DNA from: Nocardia vinacea NBRC 16497 | GTDB lineage: Bacteria; Actinomycetota; Actinomycetes; Mycobacteriales; Mycobacteriaceae | Assembly: GCF_000308835.1 (NCBI RefSeq) | Contig: NZ_BAGN01000180.1 | Coordinates: forward strand, 16,371-80,370 | Reading direction: 5' to 3' | DNA length: 64,000 nt | In this document: piece by piece, positions 52,702 to 61,175 of the stretch | How positions within the stretch are numbered: the first letter of the stretch is position 1 | Layout of the letters: each line of letters opens with the position of its first letter | The notes under the pieces: model-generated | What the model was told of the DNA's origin: nothing | Database searches by the model: none | Seen by the model: only the letters and a program-made list of their open reading frames with translations | Made by a program: the position numbers and the translations under genes

Positions 52702-53307
52702 ATGAGGGTGATCAATGGTGTCGGCCGGTGGTCGGCCGGTATCAGCGTCGGGTTGGCGGTGCTGATGCTCGGAGGTGGGTTCGCGCAGGCGGATACGGTG
52801 GTGCCGCTGCCCGACGGCGAGCAGGCCTTGACGACGGCGACGGGGATTCCGGTGGATCTGACCAGGACCGGTGAGACCGCGATCATCTCCCAGTCCCTCG
52901 CCGCCAACGGCATGTCACGCACGGCGCAGCTGTCGGCGACCGCGTACGCCACGGCTCCGGGCGCGACGGCGGGCAGCCTGGAGACCGGTTATCTGATCGG
53001 CTGCCAGGTAGATCTGTCCGGCGGGCTGTCACTCGGCGGTGATGTCTACATGTCGCCCGGCTCGGTGTCGCCGGAGTTGACCCCGAGTATCAAACTGGTG
53101 CCGGGCGGTGTCGCAGTGGTGAAGTTCGGCACCAAGAAGCTCGATCCCGCGGCGGGTGCGGTCGGCATCTCCTACCGCAATCGCGGCGTCCAGCTCAGCG
53201 GATGCGGCGGATACGCGCAGGCACGCGCGTTCAGCGCCCTGTCCGTGACCAACGACCAGGGTTCGGCCGAGGTGACCTTGTACGGCGACCCGTTCAGCGT
53301 CGGATGA
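52702..53307 (+). CDS. MspA family porin (NfpA-like)
   Basis: The 201-residue protein has a signal peptide (to GGFAQADT). The mature part has MspA-type segments: TGETAIISQSLAANGMSRTA, the conserved GYLIGCQVDLSGGLSLGG, IKLVPGGVAVVKF, GVQLSGCGGYAQARAFSAL and YGDPFSVG at the C-terminus. MspA porins form octameric channels for hydrophilic solutes in the mycolate outer membrane. ATG 52702 has AGG upstream. A second porin gene follows at once, as in the NfpA/NfpB pair of Nocardia farcinica. Confidence 0.92.
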   Translation: MRVINGVGRWSAGISVGLAVLMLGGGFAQADTVVPLPDGEQALTTATGIPVDLTRTGETAIISQSLAANGMSRTAQLSATAYATAPGATAGSLETGYLIGCQVDLSGGLSLGGDVYMSPGSVSPELTPSIKLVPGGVAVVKFGTKKLDPAAGAVGISYRNRGVQLSGCGGYAQARAFSALSVTNDQGSAEVTLYGDPFSVG

Positions 53308-53342
53308 GCGGCGTGATGCGATCGAACGAGAGGACCAGCGCG

Positions 53343-54080
53343 ATGCGCCGTTCACTGGGCGTCGCGATCATGACGTGCGCCTTCCTTCCCGTCGTGCTGG
53401 TGACATCCGTTGCGGCACAAGCCGATACCTCGATACCCCTCCCCGATGGCCACGACGAGTTCGCCACTCGCGATGGCCTTGTCGTCGCGGTCGACCGCAC
53501 CGGTGAACACGCGACGATCTCCGGGTCGATGGCCGCGAGCCCACTTTCCCGCAACGCGTGGGTTTCCGGCGTGACGTCGGTGCACATCACCGTGCCCGCC
53601 GATATCACCGTCACCGGCGGTCGGATCGAGACCGGTTACCTCATTGGCTGCCAGGTCGATCTCGGCAGCGGCACACATGCGGACGGTAGCGGCGATACGC
53701 CGCCGCCCCAGCCGAAAACCGACGCGCCGGCGGGTGCCGACAACAGTGGCAACAACAACGGCGACGGTGGCGGCGGCGGCGGCAACGGCGGCGTCACCGC
53801 AGGCGGATACGCCGGTGGTACCGCGGGCGACTCGGGAGTCTCGCCCTATGCCGACCCCTCACTGAGCATTCAGTTGAAGCCCGGCAAAGTAGCCACCAAG
53901 GAAATCGAGGACTACACCTTCACCGGCACATCGGGCATCACCCAGTACGTAGACCACACACTGTCCGTAGAAGGTTGCGCAGGCGCCGCCGAAGCTCGCG
54001 CCTACACCACGGTCACCGTGCGCGACAACGTCATGGACGACTCCGAAACCCTGTGGGGCCAACCTTTCAACCTCGGCTGA
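53343..54080 (+). CDS. MspA family porin with Gly/Asn-rich insertion (NfpB-like)
   Basis: The 245-residue protein has a signal peptide (cleavage after VAAQA), then an MspA-like core: TGEHATISGSMAASPLSRNA, ETGYLIGCQVDLG and VEGCAGAAEARAYTTV, ending WGQPFNLG. Between GCQVDLG and SIQLKPG sits a ~60-residue low-complexity insert rich in Gly, Asn and Pro. The same place in the upstream porin holds only a short loop. GAGAGG supports ATG 53343; an ATG at 53304 overlapping the upstream stop (ATGA) is also possible. It probably forms a hetero-oligomer with the preceding porin (inference). Confidence 0.9.
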   Translation: MRRSLGVAIMTCAFLPVVLVTSVAAQADTSIPLPDGHDEFATRDGLVVAVDRTGEHATISGSMAASPLSRNAWVSGVTSVHITVPADITVTGGRIETGYLIGCQVDLGSGTHADGSGDTPPPQPKTDAPAGADNSGNNNGDGGGGGGNGGVTAGGYAGGTAGDSGVSPYADPSLSIQLKPGKVATKEIEDYTFTGTSGITQYVDHTLSVEGCAGAAEARAYTTVTVRDNVMDDSETLWGQPFNLG

Positions 54081-54203
54081 GGTCATCGCAACAGAGCCAG
54101 CAGTAGGTGCCTGCCCTGTTCCACGCGAACGGTCATGGGATGACGGGAAGACTGGTACGGTCGCACGGCATAACGTCGGCATGACCATCCACCGCTGGGG
54201 GTA

Positions 54204-54656
54204 ATGATGCGTTCGACCCGATCCGTGACTGCTTTCTCCCTCGCCGCGATGACCGCGGCGGCCGTAACCACCACGGCCGCACCAGCTTCCGCGGACTCGA
54301 GCGGCGGCAAGTTCGCGACAATCTACTCGCTGACCAACGGCCCGTGCGTCGCGATCGTCGACTCGTCGGTCAACGGCAACGCCTACCCGGGCATGGCCGC
54401 CTTCACCGTGACCGCACAGATGATCGGCGTCGGCCAGTGCTCACTCGACATCACCCTGAACTACCGCAATGTCGACACCGGCGAAACCGGCAGCTTCACC
54501 ACGCACGCCAACGGCCCCGGCTTTTGGGGCAACAGCGGCTACTCGGCCCTGTTCAGCCCCGGCCACGACAACTTCGTCGGCACCGTCACCGTCAACGCGG
54601 CCCATTTCCCGGACCCCGGTGCGGTCCAGTTCACCAACCACCCCTACCAGGGTTAG
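54204..54656 (+). CDS. Secreted protein of unknown function
   Basis: The 150-residue protein has a signal peptide (MRSTRSVTAFSLAAMTAAAV ... APASADSS). The mature part is beta-rich with two Cys likely forming a disulfide (NGPCVAIVD, GVGQCSLDI) and no repeats. GGGGG precedes the ATG. It follows the porin genes but with a 123-bp gap. I do not recognise the family. Confidence 0.75.
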   Translation: MMRSTRSVTAFSLAAMTAAAVTTTAAPASADSSGGKFATIYSLTNGPCVAIVDSSVNGNAYPGMAAFTVTAQMIGVGQCSLDITLNYRNVDTGETGSFTTHANGPGFWGNSGYSALFSPGHDNFVGTVTVNAAHFPDPGAVQFTNHPYQG

Positions 54657-54800
54657 CGGCGGCGGAGTTCGTCATCGGGTCGTCGGCCGCGAGCCGCCGC
54701 AGCGCGAATGTCGGCCTGTGGACATCTGTAAGGACGCGCCTGGTTCTCGGACACGCCCGCAGTATTCGGCTGAAGACGCCCGAGGCCATACTATTTCGCT

Positions 54801-55097
54801 ATGACTGTCGGATTTGGAAAGGCTTTGGTAATCAGGAGGATTCGGCGAAGCGGCCGATCGATACTCGTGACGGTCGATGCGCCGCAGCCTTTTACGAAAC
54901 CTGACACGGACTACTTTTGTCGACTACGGATCGAGGGGCTACAGCCTGCCCCGATCATCATCCAAACGACCGGCACCGAACCAGCACAAGCGTTGATGTC
55001 CGGGTTGACCGAAATCAGCGCCCGCCTGTCCGTCTCGCTCCCAGATTTCCTGTCGGAAGCGCGAATCGGCGGTGACCTCGCAGCAGCTGTCGGCTAG
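54801..55097 (+). CDS. Small protein of unknown function (possibly DUF6968-like)
   Basis: The 98-residue protein shows strand-rich VTVDAPQPFTKPDTDYFCRL, RIEGL, then a helix (EPAQALMSGLTEISARLSVS). The pattern of a short barrel with a C-terminal helix resembles DUF6968, but I am not sure. There is no clear ribosome site. Composition is less GC-rich near the start than the neighbours. Confidence 0.5.
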   Translation: MTVGFGKALVIRRIRRSGRSILVTVDAPQPFTKPDTDYFCRLRIEGLQPAPIIIQTTGTEPAQALMSGLTEISARLSVSLPDFLSEARIGGDLAAAVG

Positions 55098-55173
55098 CCC
55101 GGAACACGCTCCATGGGCGAAACCTCTCGAGGCAGGGGCACGAGGGCCAACAAGTTGATCGAGTTCTGATGCA

Positions 55174-55216
55174 CAGCCACCAGCTCCGCGACGACGTGTC
55201 GCCGAGCTGGTGGCTG
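55174..55216. terminator. Long hairpin between convergent genes
   Basis: Perfect 13-bp outer arms (CAGCCACCAGCTC / GAGCTGGTGGCTG), one C:C mismatch, then 5-bp GCGAC / GTCGC arms around a 5-nt loop. There is no T-run, so a Rho-independent terminator is not certain. The rest of 55098-55363 shows no gene. Confidence 0.6.
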
Positions 55217-55363
55217 AGGTCTTCAGCTACCCGTTGTGGTCGGCGAGTCGGGTGACACAGGCCCGGACAGGTCGGCCTTCAGCGAGGCCATGGTCACCGG
55301 CACGATGCCGCGCTCGGTCGGTGCTGGAGAGATTGGGCACCGCATCTGGGTACACCCTGTCTC

Positions 55364-56644
55364 TCACAGTCGGGTGTAGTCCTGCTGGTCCTGCTCGAAC
55401 GCGCTCAGGATTTCCGGTGTCAGGGTCGGGCGGGTATCGGCGACCGCGGTCAAGTAGTCCTCGGTGGTCGCGGGTTCGTCCGAGTCCTCGCGCATTGCGC
55501 GTTCGAACGCGGACTGCGCGCCTGCACGGGCCGCGTATTCGATGTCGGCGGGGGTGAATTGCGCTGTGGTGCACACCAGACGGTCGAGGTCGATGGTTTC
55601 GGCGGCGGGGCCGAGATATCGTCGCCAGATCGCGTTCCGTGCCATTGCGTCCGGCGGGCCGACCGGAATCACATAGTCGAATCGACCGGGCCGCAGGAAT
55701 GCCGAGTCCAATGAGCGGACCGAGTTCGTCGCGCAGATCAGCAGGCGACTGTAGTTTTCCCGGAACGTCGGTATCAGCTTGAGCAGCTCGTTGGTGACGC
55801 CGTGCGCAGGGCTTGTCGCCGTACCCGAACGCGCGCCTGCGATCTCCTCCACCTCATCGATGAACAGCAGCAGCTCGTCGAGTTCGTCCAGGTCGGCGAA
55901 TACCTCGCGCAGCGAGGCCGCGAGTCCACCCGTCGCCGCGGCGGCCAACCGGGACGGAAACAATTCGACGAACGGCCAACCGAGTCGGGACGCGACCGCT
56001 TTCGCGAAGCTGGTCTTGCCGGTCCCCGGTGGCCCGAACAGGATGACGCTTTTGGGCGGCAAAACCCGATAACGTTCGGCCATATCGGGATTCGCCAAAG
56101 GCAACACGATCCGGCGTTCGATGATCTCTTTCTCTCGGTTCATCCCAGCCATCGACTGCCACAGTCCCGGTGGAAGCAGCCGCCCGCCCAGTTCCGTCAG
56201 CAGGGTGGACTGCGCGGGAGCCAATGGTTCCAGCAGCTCGTAGTAGACCAGGCCCGCCCTACGCAAGTACCCGGAATTCTCGAACGCCACCGATCCGGTG
56301 GCGCCCTCGGGTACGAGGGTGCAGATCCGCCGCACGCCGTTCGACCGCAGCCGCCGCTCCAGTTCGGCAAGCAGTGCGCTGCCGATACCGCGCCGCCGCC
56401 ACCGTGCCGCAAGCGCCACCAGCAGGACCCAGGCCCGCTCGCCATGGATCTGGGCGACCGCCATCCCGACCATCTCGCCGCCGACCTCGGCCACCACCGC
56501 CGTCTGCTCCGCGCGCGCGGCCGCCATCACCTCCGCCAGCGCGAAGACCGGCTCACCGGCATCGGGCACACGGCTCTGCTCCCAGATCTGGATCGCCTGA
56601 TCCAGATCTTCGTCACGGAACTCGCGTAGTCGCCATACCGGCAT
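55364..56644 (-). CDS. GNAT acetyltransferase-AAA+ ATPase fusion
   Basis: The 426-residue protein has an N-terminal GNAT domain (residues about 1-145: acetyl-CoA loop AARWRRRGIGSALLAELERRL, then VAFENSGYLRRAG). A AAA+ ATPase follows (residues about 165-425: Walker A GPPGTGKTS, Walker B LLLFIDEVEE, sensor LLICATNSVRSLD, Arg finger region FLRPGRFDYVIPV). The AAA part is of the FtsH/SpoVK/Cdc48 type. It is a single gene with no frameshift. A regulated acetyltransferase or a protein remodeller is possible; the target is unknown. Confidence 0.88.
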   Translation of the reverse strand: MPVWRLREFRDEDLDQAIQIWEQSRVPDAGEPVFALAEVMAAARAEQTAVVAEVGGEMVGMAVAQIHGERAWVLLVALAARWRRRGIGSALLAELERRLRSNGVRRICTLVPEGATGSVAFENSGYLRRAGLVYYELLEPLAPAQSTLLTELGGRLLPPGLWQSMAGMNREKEIIERRIVLPLANPDMAERYRVLPPKSVILFGPPGTGKTSFAKAVASRLGWPFVELFPSRLAAAATGGLAASLREVFADLDELDELLLFIDEVEEIAGARSGTATSPAHGVTNELLKLIPTFRENYSRLLICATNSVRSLDSAFLRPGRFDYVIPVGPPDAMARNAIWRRYLGPAAETIDLDRLVCTTAQFTPADIEYAARAGAQSAFERAMREDSDEPATTEDYLTAVADTRPTLTPEILSAFEQDQQDYTRL

Positions 56645-56766
56645 ACATACCTCGAACGGCCATCGGCGAGCCTCGGAGAACTCGGCCGTCCTCTTTAGTA
56701 AATACCCTGCGCAAGCCCCCCGCTATGACAGGAACCAAGTCTGTCGGTGCCTTGACGCACCATCGA

Positions 56767-56988
56767 CTACACGAGTGCGCACGGTCGCATCAACACGGCC
56801 AACGCCGAGGCAGCCCGCGCGGCCGGATGGCCGGAGCTCACGGGTACGCCTGCTCGAATCGGGTCGGCCAGCACCATCCGCGTGGACAAGATGCGCGAAT
56901 TCGACGACGCCACCGCGGCGATGACCGACTCCGACCGGGACCAGTTCCAAACGACCAGCCAGATACCGCCGCTCAGTGCGACGAGCAT
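56767..56988 (-). CDS. Small single-TM protein overlapping the SDR-DUF2867 gene
   Basis: A 73-residue frame starting MLVALSGGIWLVVWNWSRSE with one hydrophobic segment and a basic tail. Its ATG shares a base with the SDR stop (TGATG), a typical coupling arrangement. No family recognised; it could be a chance frame. Between it and the GNAT-AAA gene (56645-56766) nothing else is seen. Confidence 0.35.
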   Translation of the reverse strand: MLVALSGGIWLVVWNWSRSESVIAAVASSNSRILSTRMVLADPIRAGVPVSSGHPAARAASALAVLMRPCALV

Positions 56989-58472
56989 CAGCAGCTCGAT
57001 GTGGGCGCGCCCGCGGCAGGGGTGTGTTCGGCGGTTCCGGTGATGTTGCGGGCCATGCCGCCGAACACGGCGGCGTGAAACGGTGTGATCGCCTTCCAGT
57101 AGAGGTGCCCAGCAAGTCCGTGCGGCTGGAAGATGGCGCGTTGCCGATAGCGGGAACCCCCGCTGCGGTCGGGCTCGACGCCGAGTTCGAGCCATGCCAG
57201 TCCCGGAACCTGCATTTCGGCGCGAAGCCGCAGCAGGTGGGGACGGTCGATGTGTTCAACGCGCCACCAGTCCAGGGCTTCGCCAGGGTGCAGGTGATGT
57301 GGGTCTCTGCGGCCGCGACGTAAACCGACCCCGCCGGTGACCCGGTCGATCCAGCCGCGCAGCGACCAGGCAAGCGGAAACGAGTACCAGCCGTTTTCGC
57401 CGCCGATGGATTCGATCACCGCCCACAGGGTGTCGGCGTCGGCGTGGGTGTGGCGCTCGCGGAGGTCCTCGTAGAGTGAGCCGCCGGACCAGGCCGGGTC
57501 AGTGGGCAGCGGATCCGAGGGCGCGCCGGGTGTGCTGGCGTCCGACCAGCGGGTCGGCACCTCAGCGTTGCGGATGCGGGTCAGTGCCAGCTCCATGGCA
57601 CGTTCGCAGCGGGTGAGGCCGTCGGCGGGATCGGGGATGTACGCGGCGATGTCGTGGTCGCCGCACACGACTTCGTGAACGAGAGATTCGATGAGCGGGA
57701 CGGCCAGGGCGCGCGGTACCGGGGTCACCAGATTGACCCATTGCGCCGACAGCCATGGCGAGAGCACCGGGACCGGCAGCACCATCCGACGAGTCAGCCC
57801 GGCGACCACCGCGTATTCGCGCATCATGGTCAGGTAGGTCAGGACGTCGGGGCCACCGATATCGAACGGGCGGTTGACGTCGGCGGGCAGCTCGGCGGCC
57901 CGCAGTAGGTAGTACAGGACATCGCGCACAGCGATGGGTTGGATGCGGTTGCGCACCCATCGGGGGGTGATCATCGCGGGCAGGCGTTCGGATAGGTAGC
58001 GCAGCATCTCGAAACTGGCCGAGCCGGATCCGATGATGACCGCCGCGCGTAGTTCCGCAGTGGGGATCCCGGATACCCGCAGGATTTCTCCGACCTCGGC
58101 GCGTGAGGCGAGGTGGCGCGAGAGCTCTGTGTGTTCCGGGATGATGCCGCCGAGATAGACGATGCGCCTGACGCCGGCCGCGGCCGCCGCGGCCGCGACG
58201 ACCCGCGCGGCGCGCTGGTCGATGTCGGTGAAGTCGCGGCGGGTCAACGAGTGCACCAGATAGTAGACGACCTCCTGGTCAGCGACCGCGGCGCGCACGT
58301 CGTCGTCATCGGTGACATCGCCGCGGACCACCTCGACCCGATCCCGCCACGGCACCTCCGCCAATTTCGCCGGTGTCCGGGCCACCGCCCGCACCCGATG
58401 ACCGGCCTGCACCAGTTCGGGCACCAAGCGTCCGCCGATGTAGCCGGTCGCGCCGAAAACCACACACCGCAT
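56988..58472 (-). CDS. SDR family NAD(P)-binding protein with C-terminal DUF2867 domain
   Basis: The 494-residue protein has an atypical-SDR N-terminus: CVVFGATGYIGGRLVPELVQ, ARTPAK and VVYYLVHSL. The DUF2867 domain runs from about residue 320 (WAVIESIGGENGWYSFPLAW, WRVEHIDRPHLLRLRAEM, ARNITG). Such fusions are common in actinobacteria; the enzyme activity is unknown. ATG 58472 is preferred to the TTG-type start two codons upstream. Confidence 0.9.
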   Translation of the reverse strand: MRCVVFGATGYIGGRLVPELVQAGHRVRAVARTPAKLAEVPWRDRVEVVRGDVTDDDDVRAAVADQEVVYYLVHSLTRRDFTDIDQRAARVVAAAAAAAGVRRIVYLGGIIPEHTELSRHLASRAEVGEILRVSGIPTAELRAAVIIGSGSASFEMLRYLSERLPAMITPRWVRNRIQPIAVRDVLYYLLRAAELPADVNRPFDIGGPDVLTYLTMMREYAVVAGLTRRMVLPVPVLSPWLSAQWVNLVTPVPRALAVPLIESLVHEVVCGDHDIAAYIPDPADGLTRCERAMELALTRIRNAEVPTRWSDASTPGAPSDPLPTDPAWSGGSLYEDLRERHTHADADTLWAVIESIGGENGWYSFPLAWSLRGWIDRVTGGVGLRRGRRDPHHLHPGEALDWWRVEHIDRPHLLRLRAEMQVPGLAWLELGVEPDRSGGSRYRQRAIFQPHGLAGHLYWKAITPFHAAVFGGMARNITGTAEHTPAAGAPTSSC

Positions 58473-58580
58473 GCTCAATCACCCTTCTTCCCGGTCATGG
58501 ACGTCGAGATCAGTGGGAACCGCGGCCGCCCCGGTACCAACGCATCCGCGGCGACAAGGATGGGCACCGGCGGGGCCGTT

Positions 58581-58604
58581 GTTTGGCTGCCCGAATGCGG
58601 GCTA
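58581..58604 (+). promoter_or_regulatory. SigB/SigF-like promoter for the CsbD gene
   Basis: GTTT at 58581 and GGGCTA at 58599 with a 14-nt spacer resemble the GTTT-N15-GGGTAT consensus of general-stress sigma factors, 61 bp before the CsbD start. The -10 match is imperfect. Confidence 0.4.
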
Positions 58605-58664
58605 CCCGCCGGAAGACCGGCTGGAAATAGCAGGCCGGCACCTTCGAACAAAGGGGCCGCAATC

Positions 58665-58838
58665 GTGGGCACTGTAGACAAGGCAAAGAACAAAGCCGAG
58701 GAACTCTCCGGTAAGGCCAAGGAGAAGTTCGGCAAGGCCACCGACGATAAGAGTAAGCAGAACGAGGGCAAGGCCGACCAGACCAAGTCCAACCTCAAGG
58801 ACGCGGGCGAGAAGGTCAAGGACGCCTTCCGCGACTGA
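58665..58838 (+). CDS. CsbD family stress protein
   Basis: The 57-residue, Lys/Asp/Glu-rich, helical protein reads GTVDKAKNKAEELSGKAKEK, then KADQTKSNLKDAGEKVKDAF, the typical CsbD pattern. GTG 58665 has AAGGGG 8 nt upstream. CsbD proteins are classic targets of SigB-type stress sigma factors; a sigma gene of this type lies 1.2 kb away. Molecular function unknown. Confidence 0.88.
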   Translation: MGTVDKAKNKAEELSGKAKEKFGKATDDKSKQNEGKADQTKSNLKDAGEKVKDAFRD

Positions 58839-58988
58839 CCGGTCACCAGCGTCGATCACGAGCGGATGACCCGGCGAGGTCATCCGCTCGACGCGCGCCG
58901 GTTCCATTGTCCACCAGTCTATTTCACCTGAGAAGCTTCGATCGTGGCCGCATTGGATTTCAGGACGAACCGGCTGTTATGCGACGGG

Positions 58989-59366
58989 CTATTCGGGATC
59001 AGCCCCCTGCTGCTTCCCACGTGACTTCGAGTCCGGATCGATTTTGTCCGCACGCTCCCACTCCTTATCCACGTCGGTTCGCGAATCCGCCGCCTCCCTG
59101 CGATGCATATCCGCCTGCTTGGCAAGCTGCTCGGCCTGCGCCGCCTTGATCTCACCTTCCGCCTTTGCCGCCCGGCTCCTGGCAGCGGCCTCCTCTGCCC
59201 GCGCCTGCCGCTGACCGACCTCTAATTCCTGTTCCGCCGCGCGGTCACGGATACTCTCGGCTTCGACCCGCTGATGTTCGCGCCGTTTGCTCATCAGCAA
59301 CCAGGCCACAAGCAAAATGATCACAACCGCGACGACGATGATCACGATCACAATGGTGGTGCTCAT
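58989..59366 (-). CDS. Membrane-anchored coiled-coil protein
   Basis: The 125-residue protein has an N-terminal TM (IVIVIIVVAVVIILLVAWLL) followed by about 75 residues of charged Ala/Glu/Arg/Gln-rich coiled coil (QRVEAESIRDRAAEQELEVG ... AAKAEGEIKAAQAEQLAKQA). A short polar tail ends the protein. It lies between CsbD and the sigma factor gene and is probably part of the same stress set. The 58839-58988 gap shows no gene. Confidence 0.75.
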   Translation of the reverse strand: MSTTIVIVIIVVAVVIILLVAWLLMSKRREHQRVEAESIRDRAAEQELEVGQRQARAEEAAARSRAAKAEGEIKAAQAEQLAKQADMHRREAADSRTDVDKEWERADKIDPDSKSRGKQQGADPE

Positions 59367-59625
59367 CCTTCGACTCCTCGCACTCTCCCCCTTCTACCCT
59401 AACGCCACTTCACTAGCCCCGAACTGGGAAAATGAGCGATCAGACGCCGAGAAGGGATGGCCGCCGCGCACTGGACAAACTGTGTTCGATACCGCCGGAT
59501 CTGTTGACGCCCGGCGGATCGCACTGATCGTCCATTCGGCACGGCGGACACCGCCGCCGCACTATCGAGCCGCGACTTCGATAACCAGGGGTGTACATCC
59601 CAGGTCCCGAGGCGTCTACTGGAAT

Positions 59626-59745
59626 ATGCAGGCCATCGGGTTGATCATCGTGGCTTGTTCTCCTGTGGCCGTGGTCGGGATGGGCGTAGTGAGTGGTGCT
59701 GGCATTGCGCACATGACCGATACCAGCACCGGAGGGTTTCTCTAG
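59626..59745 (+). CDS. Possible 39-residue membrane peptide
   Basis: The frame MQAIGLIIVACSPVAVVGMG plus a short polar end has one membrane span and lies 36 bp before the DUF6131 gene. The ribosome site is weak (GGA), so coding status is uncertain. The 59367-59625 stretch upstream shows no gene. Confidence 0.3.
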   Translation: MQAIGLIIVACSPVAVVGMGVVSGAGIAHMTDTSTGGFL

Positions 59746-59781
59746 CCCTTCGAGTACAGCAGTGAAACCAGGTAGCCAGCC

Positions 59782-59937
59782 ATGATCGTTCTCGGAGTCA
59801 TTCTTCTTATCGTCGGGTTCATATTCAGCATCCCGATCCTGTGGACCATCGGGATCGTGGTCCTCGTCATCGGGCTCGTATTACTGCTATTGGGGTCGAT
59901 GGGCCGCGCCGTCGGCGGCCGACGCCATTACTACTGA
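59782..59937 (+). CDS. DUF6131 small membrane protein
   Basis: The 51-residue protein has two short hydrophobic segments (MIVLGVILLIVGFIFSIPIL and WTIGIVVLVIGLVLLLLGSM) and the ending GRAVGGRRHYY, which is the pattern I know for DUF6131. Function unknown; such proteins often sit near stress genes in actinobacteria. Confidence 0.8.
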   Translation: MIVLGVILLIVGFIFSIPILWTIGIVVLVIGLVLLLLGSMGRAVGGRRHYY

Positions 59938-60022
59938 CCCCATAATTCTGCTCCGCACCAGAATCACATCCTCACCAGCACTCTCGATCGGACAACCGAG
60001 CGCCCGCCGGCGGCAGCGCTTG

Positions 60023-60856
60023 TCAGGCGACTTCGCGGCGGCTGTCCGCTCCGATCACTTGCTCCCGCAGCGTGTTCAGAGTCTTGGTGAGAATGCGGGA
60101 GACCTGCATCTGGGAGACGCCGAGGCGCACGGCGATCTGGCTTTGGGTCTTGGATTCGAAGAAACGCATGATCAGCACCCGACGCTGGGTGTCGGGAAGC
60201 GCAGCGAGCAACGGACGCACCGACATCGCGTCTTCCAACAATCGGTAGCACGGCTCTACGGCGCCGAGGGTGTCGATGACCGAGGGACGAGTACCTTCGT
60301 CGCTATCACCGACACCGATATCGAGCGAATTGGTCTGGTAGGCATTGGCCGCGATCAACGCCTGTGTGACCTCACCGAGTTCGAGATCGAGTTCAGCGGC
60401 GATCTCCCGCGCGGTCGGCATCCGGTTGAGCCGCTGCGCCAGCGTCTCCACGGCAGGCCGAATCAGCGCCTGTAGTTCTTTGGCCCGGCGCGGTACTCGC
60501 AGCGCCCAGGTGTGGTCGCGAAAGTAGCGCCGCACCTCACCCATGACGGTCGGCACCGCGAACGACAGGAACGAACAGCCTCGCGTGACGTCGAAACGGT
60601 CCACCGCCTGCACCAGCCCCAGCCGAGCGATCTGCTGCAAGTCCTCGAATTCCGTACCGCGGCCCGCGAACTTGCGAGCGATGTGGTCGGCCAAAGGTAG
60701 ACACCGCCGGACGATCTCCTCGCGCACGACCTGCCGATGAGCGTCCCCGGGCTCCAGGGCAGCCAGCTTCTCGAACCATGGCTCGATGTCGTCGTAGCTG
60801 TCTCCGGCACCGGTTGCGTGTCGGGATTCTTCGTTTCGAGCCGTCGTTCTACTCAT
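60023..60856 (-). CDS. RNA polymerase sigma factor, SigB/SigF type
   Basis: The 277-residue sigma-70 group 3 factor has region 2 (EFEDLQQIARLGLVQAVDRF, CSFLSFAVPTVMGEVRRYFR), region 3 (LQALIRPAVETLAQRLNRMP) and region 4 (LPDTQRRVLIMRFFESKTQS, IAVRLGVSQMQVSRIL). It is not an ECF factor because region 3 is present. ATG 60856 has GAGGGAG upstream. No anti-sigma RsbW/UsfX gene is adjacent, unlike many sigF loci. A well-matched SigF-type promoter precedes it, suggesting autoregulation. Confidence 0.93.
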   Translation of the reverse strand: MSRTTARNEESRHATGAGDSYDDIEPWFEKLAALEPGDAHRQVVREEIVRRCLPLADHIARKFAGRGTEFEDLQQIARLGLVQAVDRFDVTRGCSFLSFAVPTVMGEVRRYFRDHTWALRVPRRAKELQALIRPAVETLAQRLNRMPTAREIAAELDLELGEVTQALIAANAYQTNSLDIGVGDSDEGTRPSVIDTLGAVEPCYRLLEDAMSVRPLLAALPDTQRRVLIMRFFESKTQSQIAVRLGVSQMQVSRILTKTLNTLREQVIGADSRREVA

Positions 60857-60897
60857 CCGAGTCTCCCTCACTTCTTATGAAGTTCGATGTGAGTGGG

Positions 60898-60922
60898 GTA
60901 CCCCAGTTTTCGTAATCGAAAC
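60898..60922 (-). promoter_or_regulatory. SigF-type promoter of the sigma factor gene
   Basis: On the minus strand GTTT (60919-60922) and GGGTAC (60898-60903) are separated by 15 nt, matching GTTT-N15-GGGTAt. Transcription would start about 35 nt before the ATG, giving a positive-feedback loop. Confidence 0.75.
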
Positions 60923-61175
60923 GTGACCAACGGGCACCAGCCGCGTCGAGGCGGGCGGATGACAATGCCGCACCAGCCGACTCCCGGGGAAACTCACCGA
61001 GGGTCGGCGTGGACATGCGATCGCAGACCCTAACGCTGAGCTGGCACTCCGGATGGCAACTGCGTCATGGTCGGCGTCAGTGTTGCCGCACAGTCGGATA
61101 GCGAGTTCGAGTTCGGTGCCTCGGTGAACAATGGTTCGATTGGCGTCGAACCAACCGGCCGGATTGTCGGACGTA
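60923..61175. other. Intergenic region without supported features
   Basis: Between the SigF promoter and the GntR gene end I see no gene, hairpin or repeat that I can support. Confidence 0.5.
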
